A stretch of 64,000 nt of DNA. Origin: an uncultured Caryophanales bacterium. Its GTDB lineage: Bacteria > Bacillota_I > Bacilli_A > RFN20 > CAG-826. The notes below the pieces were generated by a model. That model saw only the letters and a list, made by a program, of their open reading frames with translations. It did not search any database and was not told the DNA's origin. Below, piece by piece: positions 8,538-16,274 of the stretch. Position 1 is the first letter of the stretch, and every line of letters begins with the position of its first letter. The position numbers were made by a program, and so were the translations under genes. Where the stretch lies: NCBI GenBank assembly GCA_946407815.1, contig CAMJPB010000001.1, positions 124,001-188,000 of the forward strand. The letters run 5' to 3'.

Positions 8538-8847
8538 ATTTTGATTTAATCTTTCCTTTGTTTTTACCTTTGGAATTATGTACTAACATGGCGCCGCCTT
8601 GGTTTTCAGCCATTTGTTTTGAGTATTCAAGAGCTTCTTTTTGAGTTTTGAATAACTTAATAGCTTTTTCACCTCCAGCAAATTTAACTTGCCATTTACC
8701 ATCTTCTCTTTTTGCAACATGGTAAACTCTTGTTGAATCAACTGGTTCTTTCTTAGCAGGAGCTTTCTTAGCAGGAGCTGCTTTTTTAGGCTCGTGCTTT
8801 GTAATAGTTACTTTTGGATGTTCGTTTCTTTTAGGTTTAATAATCAT
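8536..8847 (-). CDS. DUF2188 domain protein with Lys/Ala-rich N-terminal tail
   Basis: The C-terminal half (YHVAKREDGKWQVKFAGG, then a KTQKEALEYSKQMAENQGG helix and AMLVHNSKGKIK-like end) matches DUF2188, a small two-copy-fold domain of unknown function. The first 35 residues are rich in Lys, Ala and Pro (KKAAPAKKAPAKKEP), like histone H1-type or nucleic-acid-binding tails. The start at 8847 is preceded by GAGGTTAAAAAG. Predicted pI is very basic, so DNA or RNA association is plausible but not shown. Its terminator is disrupted by the adjacent IS. Confidence 0.8.
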   Translation of the reverse strand: MIIKPKRNEHPKVTITKHEPKKAAPAKKAPAKKEPVDSTRVYHVAKREDGKWQVKFAGGEKAIKLFKTQKEALEYSKQMAENQGGAMLVHNSKGKNKGKIKSK

Positions 8848-8893
8848 CTTTTTAACCTCGAATTGCCTTATATTTTAGCACAATTATGAAAAG

Positions 8894-9331
8894 TTAAAGC
8901 AAATGTTCAATTTCTTTTGCAACTTTTTCTAAAAATTCTTTCTCTTCGGTAGAGAATCTAGAGTAAATTGGAGCGTCTATATCAATGACTCCAAATACTT
9001 TATTATTTTTAATAATAGGCACAACAATTTCGCTTTTTGATAATGAAGAACAAGCAATGTGACCTTCAAATTTATTAACATCATCAACGATTATTGTTTC
9101 TTTTTTGGCTGCAGCAGTGCCGCATACGCCTTTTCCTAAAGGAATAATTGTGCAGGCAACGTCGCCTTGGAAAGGCCCTAACACCAAGCGGTCATTATCC
9201 ATAAGATAAAAGCCAGCCCAGTTAATATTTTCCATTTTGAAAAGTAAAGCAGAGATATTCGCAAGATTTGAAGTTAGAGGAATATCTTTTTTAATAATTG
9301 TCTTAATTTGGTTAAAAAGTAAGTCGTACAT
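8894..9331 (-). CDS. msrC: Free methionine-(R)-sulfoxide reductase (GAF domain)
   Basis: A 145-residue single GAF domain of the fRMsr/YebR family, which reduces free Met-(R)-sulfoxide in the cytoplasm. The three family cysteines are present: C60 in GDVAC, C70 in GKGVCG and C94 in GHIACSS. The substrate-pocket motifs NWAGFYL and VIDIDAP are also typical. The length is normal for the family. The ATG follows a -10-like TATAAT by only 9 nt, so the message is probably leaderless. Confidence 0.9.
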   Translation of the reverse strand: MYDLLFNQIKTIIKKDIPLTSNLANISALLFKMENINWAGFYLMDNDRLVLGPFQGDVACTIIPLGKGVCGTAAAKKETIIVDDVNKFEGHIACSSLSKSEIVVPIIKNNKVFGVIDIDAPIYSRFSTEEKEFLEKVAKEIEHLL

Positions 9332-9340
9332 AATTTTATA

Positions 9341-9346
9341 ATTATA
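9341..9346 (-). promoter_or_regulatory. -10 box of a leaderless promoter (fRMsr gene)
   Basis: TATAAT on the minus strand, 9 nt before the ATG at 9331, with no Shine-Dalgarno between them. The -35 would lie in the 3' end of the esterase gene and is not clear. Confidence 0.5.
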
Positions 9347-10079
9347 AAATTTTATTCAAGAAGTAAGGAAGTTGATATTTCCAACTTGGCCAGTCATGAG
9401 TTGAGTTTTCATCCCAGAAGTTAAAATCGATATGAATTCCTTTTTCTCTAGCGATTTGATCGAGTTCATAGTTGGAATCAGAAACTAAATGTTCATAAGC
9501 GCCTTTTCCAATACAAGCGATCATTCTTTTAGAATTATACACGCCTATGTAGAAGTGGTCATTAGGCATGTTTCTTAAATAATGAACTGGAGAATTGTTA
9601 TAAACATCAGAGTTCATATAGCCTCCAAAGAAGGAGGCGATATTGTATTGTCCGCTTAAAGCGATGAATCCAGCGAACAATTCTGGTCTACGTAAAAAGT
9701 TGTTAACAGAGTGAGATGCGCCCATTGACATTCCGATCAAATATGGATAGCAAAAACCTTGCATGTTGTCGTAAACAAATGGAAGTACTTCATTAATGAA
9801 GTATTGATGATACATTTCAAGCTTATACGCTGCATGAGCCTTATCCCAATGAGTGGACGAAACTGTCTCATCATCATTTGAATCTAGGCAGAAAAGTTTC
9901 ATTCTTCCTTCTTCTAGAAAAGGCTTTAAAACATCGATCATTCCGTTATTTGCGAAGTCATCTGAAAGTTTATCTTGGCACGGAAAAGCGATGAAAGCTG
10001 GTCCATAATGACCATAAATTCTAATTTTCATGTAGCGGTTTAGTCTTTCGCTATACCAACTCACTTCTTCGTACTTCAT
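9342..10079 (-). CDS. Alpha/beta-hydrolase, esterase-like (COG4947 type)
   Basis: A 245-residue alpha/beta-hydrolase. The nucleophile elbow GMSMGASHS lies near residue 135 and a C-terminal THDWPSW supplies the likely catalytic His. It has no signal peptide, so it is cytoplasmic. The N-terminal segment (WYSERLNRYMKIRIYGHYGP) and overall length resemble putative esterases annotated as COG4947. The substrate is unknown. It lies directly upstream of the fRMsr gene on the same strand with a 10-bp gap. Its own promoter places the -10 box 7 nt before the ATG. Confidence 0.8.
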   Translation of the reverse strand: MKYEEVSWYSERLNRYMKIRIYGHYGPAFIAFPCQDKLSDDFANNGMIDVLKPFLEEGRMKLFCLDSNDDETVSSTHWDKAHAAYKLEMYHQYFINEVLPFVYDNMQGFCYPYLIGMSMGASHSVNNFLRRPELFAGFIALSGQYNIASFFGGYMNSDVYNNSPVHYLRNMPNDHFYIGVYNSKRMIACIGKGAYEHLVSDSNYELDQIAREKGIHIDFNFWDENSTHDWPSWKYQLPYFLNKIL

Positions 10080-10086
10080 ACGTAGA

Positions 10087-10117
10087 ATAATACACTAAAA
10101 GTGGAGTGTTTTGTCAA
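10087..10117 (-). promoter_or_regulatory. Leaderless promoter for the esterase gene
   Basis: On the minus strand TTGACA (10117-10112) and TATTAT (10092-10087), 19 bp apart, with the ATG only 7 nt after the -10. Transcription would begin at or next to the A of ATG. Confidence 0.6.
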
Positions 10118-10167
10118 GATAACGTTACATTATATGTAACTGCTTTCATAAAATTTTCTACTATTTT

Positions 10168-10279
10168 AGTTGATTTTCTAGTTTAAAGGACTATGCTATT
10201 ACCCTTCGATTCTTGAAGGCGCGCTAAAAGAATTGAAGAAACCCCCTCCTCTGACTGATTAGAAAGGAGAAACCAAATC
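10168..10279 (+). promoter_or_regulatory. Promoter and structured 5' leader of the 48-residue gene
   Basis: A TTGATT / TATGCT pair with 16-bp spacing lies near 10170-10197. The leader that follows can form a CCTTC/GAAGG hairpin and then CTCCT...AGGAG, in which the second arm is the Shine-Dalgarno of the small ORF. Sequestration of that site suggests translational control. I do not recognise a known riboswitch class in it. Confidence 0.45.
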
Positions 10280-10426
10280 ATGAAAAACTTATTTAAGTTT
10301 TATTCTGAGGAAGAAGCTGAAGTTCGTAATGAAAATTTGGTTGAAAACATTGCTGAATCAGATGAACCAATCTCTGATGTCAACAACATTGAATCAAATT
10401 TAGACGAAGCTCTCTTATTCTTCTAA
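10280..10426 (+). CDS. Small acidic protein of 48 residues, unknown function
   Basis: An ATG preceded by a strong AGAAAGGAG at 10 nt opens a 48-codon frame (MKNLFKFYSEEEAEVRNENL at the N-terminus) ending in ALLFF and TAA. It is acidic, without a membrane helix or signal peptide, and begins with a short amphipathic basic/aromatic segment. The dedicated promoter, structured leader and strong ribosome site support real translation. It precedes corC on the same strand, with a hairpin (10441-10467) between them. No family is recognised. Confidence 0.6.
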   Translation: MKNLFKFYSEEEAEVRNENLVENIAESDEPISDVNNIESNLDEALLFF

Positions 10427-10440
10427 ATTGGAATGGATTT

Positions 10441-10467
10441 AGTAGTGGTAATATTAAATTATCACTA
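10441..10467 (+). other. Inverted repeat between the small ORF and corC
   Basis: TAGTGGTAAT and ATTATCACTA form a hairpin with a short AT loop and one G-U pair. It is followed by an A-run, not a T-run, so it may be an operator or a processing/termination site; undecided. Confidence 0.35.
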
Positions 10468-10488
10468 CAAAAATCCTAACAAATCTTA

Positions 10489-10494
10489 TACAAT
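10489..10494 (+). promoter_or_regulatory. -10 box before corC-like gene
   Basis: TACAAT 12 nt before the ATG at 10507, with no Shine-Dalgarno in the gap; a near-leaderless message is expected. Confidence 0.4.
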
Positions 10495-10506
10495 ATCAAA
10501 TTGTCT

Positions 10507-11550
10507 ATGAATACTAGCCCTGATCCCAGTATTATATTTACATCTCTAGACGAATTACCAAATTTCGTTCTAATTTCAATAATTATCTTAGTAGGTTTAT
10601 TACTATTCTCAGCATTCTTTTCATTAAGCGAAACTGCGTTTACATCTCTTAATGAAATTAGAATTGAAAATCTTGCTAAAACACATCGAAGTGCGAGACT
10701 TGTTATGAAAATTAGCAAGAACTATGACCGCTTATTATCAACGATTTTAATTGGTAACAATATTGTAAATATTGCGGCATCAGCATTCGCGACAATTTTA
10801 TTTGTAAAATACTATGGAGATTTAGGTCCAACTTTAGCCACAATTATAGTGACAATAGTGGTCCTTATATTTGGAGAAGTTACCCCTAAATCACTCGCTA
10901 AAGAGCGACCAGAGTTCTTCGCGAGAATAAACGTTTATTTACTTTACGTTTTCTATTATTTATTCTTCCCAATTTCACTTATTTTAAGTGGAATTCAATG
11001 GTTAATTAAGAAACTTCTTCACGTTGAAAATGAGGAAGACGTTCCTTACACCGAAGAAGAATTCTCAATGCTTGTTGAAGACATGAATGAAGCTCGTGTT
11101 CTTAACGATATTGAAGAAGATATTATTCAAAACACCATAGAATATGGTGACACTAAAGTTGAAGACGTTATGATCAAGGCTAAAGAAGTTGATCATATTC
11201 GCGGAAATGAATCATTTAAAAAGATTTGTCAGTACTTTATTGAGACTAATAGATCCAGAATGGTCGTTTGTAAATCTACAAAGCTTGATACAGCCTATGG
11301 TGTTATACACCAAAAAGATTTATTTGAGCTCTTAGTTAAAGGCGAAACAGACATTAATAAGATCATTATGACTGATATTGTCGTGTGTAAACCATCTCAC
11401 AAAATCTCAAGATTATTTAAGAAGTTACAAGCTGCTCATCAACACTTAGCCATCGTCAAAGACGATGATAAGGTTGTCGGCATCGTTACAATGGAAGATA
11501 TATTAGAAGAACTCGTCGGCGAAATTAAAGACGAGAATGATGAGGATTAA
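10507..11550 (+). CDS. CNNM/CBS-domain membrane protein (CorC/HlyC-like), short form
   Basis: The N-terminal CNNM (DUF21) domain has four hydrophobic segments and FSLSETAFTSL, LLSTILIGNNIVN and FGEVTPKSLA. A CBS pair follows (VMIKAKEVDHIRG through GIVTMEDILEELVGEI). Relatives are linked to magnesium or cobalt efflux and resistance. This protein ends right after the second CBS domain and lacks the C-terminal CorC_HlyC domain of about 80 residues found in full-length members. The start is taken at ATG 10507; a TTG two codons earlier is possible. Confidence 0.85.
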   Translation: MNTSPDPSIIFTSLDELPNFVLISIIILVGLLLFSAFFSLSETAFTSLNEIRIENLAKTHRSARLVMKISKNYDRLLSTILIGNNIVNIAASAFATILFVKYYGDLGPTLATIIVTIVVLIFGEVTPKSLAKERPEFFARINVYLLYVFYYLFFPISLILSGIQWLIKKLLHVENEEDVPYTEEEFSMLVEDMNEARVLNDIEEDIIQNTIEYGDTKVEDVMIKAKEVDHIRGNESFKKICQYFIETNRSRMVVCKSTKLDTAYGVIHQKDLFELLVKGETDINKIIMTDIVVCKPSHKISRLFKKLQAAHQHLAIVKDDDKVVGIVTMEDILEELVGEIKDENDED

Positions 11551-11555
11551 TTGTT

Positions 11556-12122
11556 ATGAAAAATGACTCAGTAAGAAAAATTACAGGAGTTGCTATTTTA
11601 ATAGCATTAGAAATAGTTTTGGCGGTTGTCAGCTTATTTTGGAAAATAGGACCTTTTGTCATTAATTTAGCTCTTATACCGATTGCGTTGTGCGCAATTA
11701 TGTATGGTCCATGGGCTGGTGCATTAATTGGCTTGGTAAACGGTGCATTCTTCCTAATTTTTGATTCAGCTGCTTTCTTTTCTGTAGCGCCAGTAGGAAC
11801 TGTATTCACTTGTTTATTAAAATGTACTATCGCTGGTATGGTATCTGGTTTCGCTTATAAGTTACTTTCTAAGAAAAATGAGTTATTCGCTGTAATTTTA
11901 GCGTCTATTTTGGTTCCTCTTATAAACACTGGGCTCTTCGTTTTAGCTTCCTTTACAATTGTTGCTGAAGCCGTGAGAAATCTTGTTCCAGAAGGTGCTA
12001 ATCTTTATAGATTCTTTTTCTTGGTTATAATCGGCTGGAACTTCATTTTTGAGATTACTGTTACTGCAGCATTATCTCCAACAATTTATAAAATCATAAA
12101 TATTGTGAGGAAAGAAAAATAA
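11556..12122 (+). CDS. ECF transporter S component, substrate unassigned
   Basis: A 188-residue protein with about six hydrophobic segments and the S-component pattern: a short N-terminus, GVAILIALEIVLAVV, MYGPWAGALIGLVNG and a C-terminal helix ending in lysines. S components bind vitamins or similar molecules and use a shared EcfA/A'/T module encoded elsewhere. The pattern recalls folate or pantothenate-type S components, but I cannot fix the substrate. It follows corC by 5 bp and is probably co-transcribed with it. Confidence 0.8.
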   Translation: MKNDSVRKITGVAILIALEIVLAVVSLFWKIGPFVINLALIPIALCAIMYGPWAGALIGLVNGAFFLIFDSAAFFSVAPVGTVFTCLLKCTIAGMVSGFAYKLLSKKNELFAVILASILVPLINTGLFVLASFTIVAEAVRNLVPEGANLYRFFFLVIIGWNFIFEITVTAALSPTIYKIINIVRKEK

Positions 12123-12123
12123 A

Positions 12124-12384
12124 ATGCACTACAAATATATTTGTAAAGGAACATGTTCATCTTCAATTGATTTCGATATTGAAGGCAATGTAATCACTAA
12201 TATAAAGTTTAATGGTGGTTGTCCAGGGAACACTAAAGCGGTAGCCAAACTAGTTGATAGCTGGACCGTAGAAAAGATTGAACAATATCTTAAAGGAAAT
12301 ACGTGCGGTTATAGGCCTACATCATGCGCAGACCAGCTCGCGACAGGCGTGCGTGAAGCCTTAGAAGCAAGCAAAAATAACTAG
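12124..12384 (+). CDS. TSCPD domain protein (TIGR03905 type)
   Basis: An 86-residue protein with cysteines in GTCSSSIDF, NGGCPGNTKAV, NTCGYRPTSCADQLA. The TSCPD fold is also found at the end of class II ribonucleotide reductases; standalone members of this length are common in Clostridia-like bacteria and of unknown function. The cysteine spacing suggests metal binding. It overlaps or abuts the S component gene, with a single base between them. Confidence 0.85.
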   Translation: MHYKYICKGTCSSSIDFDIEGNVITNIKFNGGCPGNTKAVAKLVDSWTVEKIEQYLKGNTCGYRPTSCADQLATGVREALEASKNN

Positions 12385-12385
12385 A

Positions 12386-12413
12386 AAAAAACTTCCCGAT
12401 TTGGGAAGTTTTT
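12386..12413. terminator. Bidirectional terminator
   Basis: AAAAACTTCCC, loop GATTT, GGGAAGTTTTT. It lies between two convergent genes and can serve both. Confidence 0.85.
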
Positions 12414-12431
12414 CATAATTATTTACAATAA

Positions 12432-13103
12432 TTATTTAGCAGCCTTTTTGCCTTTCTTAAGTTCGAGTACGAAGACCCAAATAACATAAGCGAGCACAAG
12501 TGCTAAATAAACGAAGCAGAGCCAGATAACAAACTTACATAATTCAAAGATAAGAATGAAGATTGATAAGGCTACTACTACGATTGAGAAACACAATTCA
12601 AGTTTCTCAATTTTTGTTAATTTTGCAAGTTTTGAGCTCTTTTTATCTACTTTTTGTGTTTTTTTTTCGAAAAATTCGATAATTGACATTACAAGTGAGA
12701 ATGCACCAGCAATGAAGAGAAGAACTGCGATTGCAATGATTGCACCTGTTAATTCAGGTTTATAAATTGCACGTGCGGCATGCCATGGAGCGTTAAGGAA
12801 TAATACGCCTGCGGCGATGAATGATAATCCACCTAAGCATGTTGTGAATTTACGTGCTTTGAATGGGATGAATGCTAAAAGCATTAATGCACAGGCAAGG
12901 ATGAATAAGAAGAATCCAACGATACCCATGACGTTAACGTTGTGTGTAGCAACTTGACCTTCCCAAATGACTTGGTAGATGTTTCCACTTGCAGCATCAC
13001 TACGTGCAGCATCAATAACAGCTGTTTTACCGCTTAATCCCCATGCAATTGAGACGAGGACAACATTTACTAAATTGATAATTGGTAATAAGAATTTACG
13101 CAT
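12432..13103 (-). CDS. Polytopic membrane protein of unknown function
   Basis: A 223-residue protein with about six hydrophobic segments (near residues 4-22, 58-80, 86-106, 118-143, 168-187 and 190-213) and a basic cytoplasmic loop rich in lysine around residues 145-165 (KKTQKVDKKSSKLAKLTK). The tail KKGKKAAK is also basic. There is no signal-peptide cleavage motif. An AAAAGGAG ribosome site precedes the ATG at 13103. No family is recognised. Confidence 0.7.
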   Translation of the reverse strand: MRKFLLPIINLVNVVLVSIAWGLSGKTAVIDAARSDAASGNIYQVIWEGQVATHNVNVMGIVGFFLFILACALMLLAFIPFKARKFTTCLGGLSFIAAGVLFLNAPWHAARAIYKPELTGAIIAIAVLLFIAGAFSLVMSIIEFFEKKTQKVDKKSSKLAKLTKIEKLELCFSIVVVALSIFILIFELCKFVIWLCFVYLALVLAYVIWVFVLELKKGKKAAK

Positions 13104-13237
13104 AAGTTTGTAGCTCCTTTTACTTAAAGCGAGATAAATTATAAATAATTTGTTTCACTTATGCAAGAAAAACCACCTTTTTATATCAAAATCTAATTTT
13201 ATTTTGATTTTGCTTGAAATCTAAACTTTATGCTCAA

Positions 13238-13243
13238 TAATAT
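13238..13243 (+). promoter_or_regulatory. -10 box of leaderless promoter (CmpB-like gene)
   Basis: TAATAT ends 8 nt before the ATG at 13252, with TTGAAA 18 bp upstream. No Shine-Dalgarno. Confidence 0.45.
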
Positions 13244-13251
13244 TGTTGATT

Positions 13252-13995
13252 ATGAAAATTTTAGTAGCTATTGCAACCTTGTTCGTTATTGGGTCAGTAA
13301 CTGGTTACTTTATCGAACTTTTATTCAGAAGATTTGTCTCTCAAAAGAAGTGGGTTAACCCTGGATTTATGGTTGGTCCTTACATCCCACTTTATGGTTT
13401 TGGAGTGTTAATTTTGTTTGGCATTTCCAACATAAATATTGAGGGTTTAGGCCTACCAAATTGGGTCAATGTTTTGATCATTTTAATCGCCATCGGAATT
13501 GGCCTAACTTTGATCGAATTAATTGCCGGTTTGATATTTATCAAAGGTTTACACATGAAGCTCTGGGATTACTCCAATCAATGGGGCAATTTTAAGGGCT
13601 TAATTTGTCCATTATTTTCGCTCATATGGTTTGGTGCTGGAGTGGCGTATTATTTCTTGCTCAATCCAATCCTAATTGAGGCACTATATTTCATTTCCGA
13701 ATTCCCACTTTACGTCTTCTTCATTGGCATCGTTATCGGCATGATGATTGTTGACTTCTGCTACTCGCTCCACGTTGGTTTAATGATCAAAAAATACGCG
13801 GATGCCGCATCAGTCAAGTTTGAAGAATTCAAAGCCTCCATTTCTGAAAAAGTCGGCAGTGTAACCAAAAAATCGCCTTTCTACACGCTAAGATATTTAA
13901 CTAAAGAAAATATCAAAGAGTATCTAACTGAATACTACGAAAAGCAGAAAGAAAAAGCGATTCAAGTTAAAAATAAATTATTTAAGAAAAAATAG
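13252..13995 (+). CDS. CmpB-like membrane protein (putative ABC-transporter type IV, PF06541)
   Basis: About five membrane segments with the family pattern GYFIELLFRRF, WVNPGFMVGPYIPLYGFG, HMKLWDYSNQWGNFKGLICP and a tryptophan-rich helix. The family is widespread in Firmicutes; its transport role is only predicted. The C-terminal 60 residues are charged and helical (KYADAASVKFEEFKA onward). The start is taken at the third candidate, ATG 13252, because it is the only ATG and sits 8 nt behind a -10 box. Confidence 0.85.
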   Translation: MKILVAIATLFVIGSVTGYFIELLFRRFVSQKKWVNPGFMVGPYIPLYGFGVLILFGISNINIEGLGLPNWVNVLIILIAIGIGLTLIELIAGLIFIKGLHMKLWDYSNQWGNFKGLICPLFSLIWFGAGVAYYFLLNPILIEALYFISEFPLYVFFIGIVIGMMIVDFCYSLHVGLMIKKYADAASVKFEEFKASISEKVGSVTKKSPFYTLRYLTKENIKEYLTEYYEKQKEKAIQVKNKLFKKK

Positions 13996-14027
13996 TTGCA
14001 AAGTTAATTATATTAAGGCACAATAAT

Positions 14028-14081
14028 GTTGCTCAGTTCGCTGAGTAACTCTTATTTTTAAGAGTGGCAGGTTGCCACTCT
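14028..14081 (+). promoter_or_regulatory. Structured leader upstream of rimP
   Basis: A UUCG-capped hairpin (GTTGCTCAG TTCG CTGAGTAAC, 14028-14049) is followed by AGAGTGGCA/TGCCACTCT (14061-14081). The segment ACTCTT...AAGAGT (14048-14065) would pair in competition with that second hairpin. This resembles an attenuator ahead of the translation-factor operon. No known Rfam class is claimed. Confidence 0.5.
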
Positions 14082-14103
14082 TTAGTTTATTAAGGAGACA
14101 TTC

Positions 14104-14568
14104 ATGACACTTGAAAGTACCGTCTTAAACCTTATTGAAAAGCCTATAAAGGCTTTAGGTTACTCTGAAGTCGAAGTTAAATTCGTTAATGAATTTGGCA
14201 CAAACTACTTAAGAGTAATGGTGGACAAAGATGATGAAGTTATTGATCTAGATGAAATTATGAAGGTCAATGACATCGTTTCTCCAATCCTAGATGAAGC
14301 TGACTTAATTAAAACAAATTATGTTTTAGATGTCACAACATTTGGAGCAGAGAAGGCTATCGACGTCTCTAAGCTAGAGAAATACGTTGGTAGATACGTC
14401 AACATTCACCTAACTAACCCATATAAAGGATTAAACATTATAGAAGGTACTTTACAAAGTGTTGATAACGATAAAATCGTTATCTCTTACAAAGAAAAAA
14501 CACGTCTTATCAAATGTGAGATAGTGAGACCTACAGTTGATAAAGCACGTCTTGCAATCAAATTTTAA
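14104..14568 (+). CDS. rimP: Ribosome maturation factor RimP
   Basis: A 154-residue protein of normal RimP length, needed for late 30S assembly. It has the two-domain pattern: LRVMVDKDDEVIDLDEI in the N-terminal domain with a DVTTFGAEKAI hinge (a variant of the usual SSPG segment), then a KGLNIIEGTLQSVDNDKIVI Sm-like C-terminal domain. It is the first gene of rimP-nusA-infB-rbfA, and AAGGAG precedes the ATG. Confidence 0.95.
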   Translation: MTLESTVLNLIEKPIKALGYSEVEVKFVNEFGTNYLRVMVDKDDEVIDLDEIMKVNDIVSPILDEADLIKTNYVLDVTTFGAEKAIDVSKLEKYVGRYVNIHLTNPYKGLNIIEGTLQSVDNDKIVISYKEKTRLIKCEIVRPTVDKARLAIKF

Positions 14569-14582
14569 GGAGAATAAAAAGT

Positions 14583-16274
14583 ATGGATGCAACAAAATTC
14601 TTAGAAGCTCTAGAAGAAATTGCAGAAGCTAAGGGAATTAGCAAGGATGCAATTATCGAAGCCCTCAAAGAATCACTCAAAAAAGCTTTAGAAAAGCAAA
14701 TTTGTGATGGCTACATTGTTGAAGGCATCGATGTTAGAGTCACAATTACCGAACAACCAGCCGAAATTAAGATGGAATATGTTCGTAAAGTCGTCGAAGA
14801 TGATGATCATGTCGAAGATGATCTTTTAGAAATTTCTTTAGAAGACGCAAACAAAGGCAAGAAAGGCAAAAAATACGCTGTTGGAGACGAATATGTTGTC
14901 GAAACTTCACCAGATGATATGGCCCGTCTTACTGCTTTAACTGTTAAATCTGTCTTAAGACAGAAACTTGCAGAAGCTGAAAAAGTTTCTCTCTATGAAG
15001 TCTACAAAGACAAGATTGGTGAAATGATCACTGGTGTTGTTGAAAAATGTGATGATAGAGGTGCAGTTGTTAATGTTGGTCGCTCTTCCTTATATTTAAC
15101 AAGAAAAGATTTAATCGGCGACGAAATGTTAGAATCTGGTGCTCCAGTTAGATTATATGTTAGTAACGTTACCGGTGCTGAAAGTGGCAAGAGCCCAATG
15201 GTCCGTGTTTCAAGAGCAGATGCAGGATTTTTACGTAGACTCTTCGAAGAAGAGGTTCGTGAAATCTATGACGGCACAGTTATTATTAAAAACTTAGCTC
15301 GTGAAGCCGGCATTCGTTCCAAACTTGCTGTTTACAGCAACGATATCAACGTTGACCCAGTTAGCTGCTGTATCGGTGCTAACGGTTCAGTTATCCAAAA
15401 AATTGTTGCCCAATTAGGTAACTCAAGAGACAAAGAAAAGATCGATATCATTCAATATTCTCCAAATGATGCTCTTTTCATCATTGATGCTCTTAGACCA
15501 GCACAAATCCTCAAAATCGGTACATTTACTGATGAAAATGGTAAAAAATGTGCAATCGCGGTTGTTCCAGATGGACAACTCTCACTCGCAATTGGTCGTA
15601 AAGGCGCAAACGTCCGCGTTGCTTCTAAATTAACAGAAACACACATTGATATTAAAGAAGAATCAATGGCTAACGAAGTTGAAATCGAACTCAAGACAAT
15701 CGAACAAGTTCAAGAAGAAGAGAAACTTCGTGTTCAAAAAGAAAAATATGAAAGATATCTTTTACAAATTAAATCTGAACGTGCAGCCGCTTCAAAACTT
15801 GAGGGTGGTGTAGAAAAAGCTAAACCTCAAAAGATTGAAGACGAAGTTGAAGCCGCTAAAGAAGAAGCTCCAGTTGTCGAAGAGCCAGTCGTTGAAGCTC
15901 CAGTTGTTGAAGAAAAAGCTCCAGAAGTTGCTCCTGAAATTGTTGAGGAAAAACCAGAGCCAAAAACAACTGTTGTTAAAACAACAACTTCTATCGATGC
16001 TCTTGAAGCAGCTCTCGATAGCGAGAAAGCAAAAGAAAACTTCAAGGCTACACAAAAGACTTCTAAACGTCCACGCAAGATCGAGGAAGAAGAAGTTGCT
16101 CATGAAGAGGTTAAACCAGAAGAAGTTAAACCAAAAATGGCAATCTACACTGACGAAGAACTTGCTGAACTTGCTCGTGAAGAGGAAGAATACTACGAAG
16201 ATGATTACGCAGATTCAGATGAAGACATCGATTACGATGAATTCGATGAATACTACGACGATGACGATAAATAA
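14583..16274 (+). CDS. nusA: Transcription termination/antitermination factor NusA with long acidic tail
   Basis: A 563-residue protein. The NusA N-terminal domain (residues 1-125), an S1 domain (MITGVVEKCDDRGAVVNVGR) and KH domains (CCIGANGSVIQKIV and SLAIGRKGANVRVASKL) are clear. From about residue 405 a low-complexity extension follows: Val/Glu/Pro repeats (EEAPVVEEPVVEAPVVEE), then a very acidic Asp/Tyr/Glu end (EYYEDDYADSDEDIDYDEFD). Typical Bacillus NusA is about 370 residues, so about 170 residues are extra. The ylxR and ylxQ genes that usually follow are absent. Confidence 0.95.
   Translation: MDATKFLEALEEIAEAKGISKDAIIEALKESLKKALEKQICDGYIVEGIDVRVTITEQPAEIKMEYVRKVVEDDDHVEDDLLEISLEDANKGKKGKKYAVGDEYVVETSPDDMARLTALTVKSVLRQKLAEAEKVSLYEVYKDKIGEMITGVVEKCDDRGAVVNVGRSSLYLTRKDLIGDEMLESGAPVRLYVSNVTGAESGKSPMVRVSRADAGFLRRLFEEEVREIYDGTVIIKNLAREAGIRSKLAVYSNDINVDPVSCCIGANGSVIQKIVAQLGNSRDKEKIDIIQYSPNDALFIIDALRPAQILKIGTFTDENGKKCAIAVVPDGQLSLAIGRKGANVRVASKLTETHIDIKEESMANEVEIELKTIEQVQEEEKLRVQKEKYERYLLQIKSERAAASKLEGGVEKAKPQKIEDEVEAAKEEAPVVEEPVVEAPVVEEKAPEVAPEIVEEKPEPKTTVVKTTTSIDALEAALDSEKAKENFKATQKTSKRPRKIEEEEVAHEEVKPEEVKPKMAIYTDEELAELAREEEEYYEDDYADSDEDIDYDEFDEYYDDDDK

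Noticed and set aside
10168-10279. Known riboswitch (preQ1, yybP-ykoY, M-box, fluoride) in the leader of the small ORF or corC
   Set aside because: None of the conserved core sequences I know is present; left as an unclassified leader.
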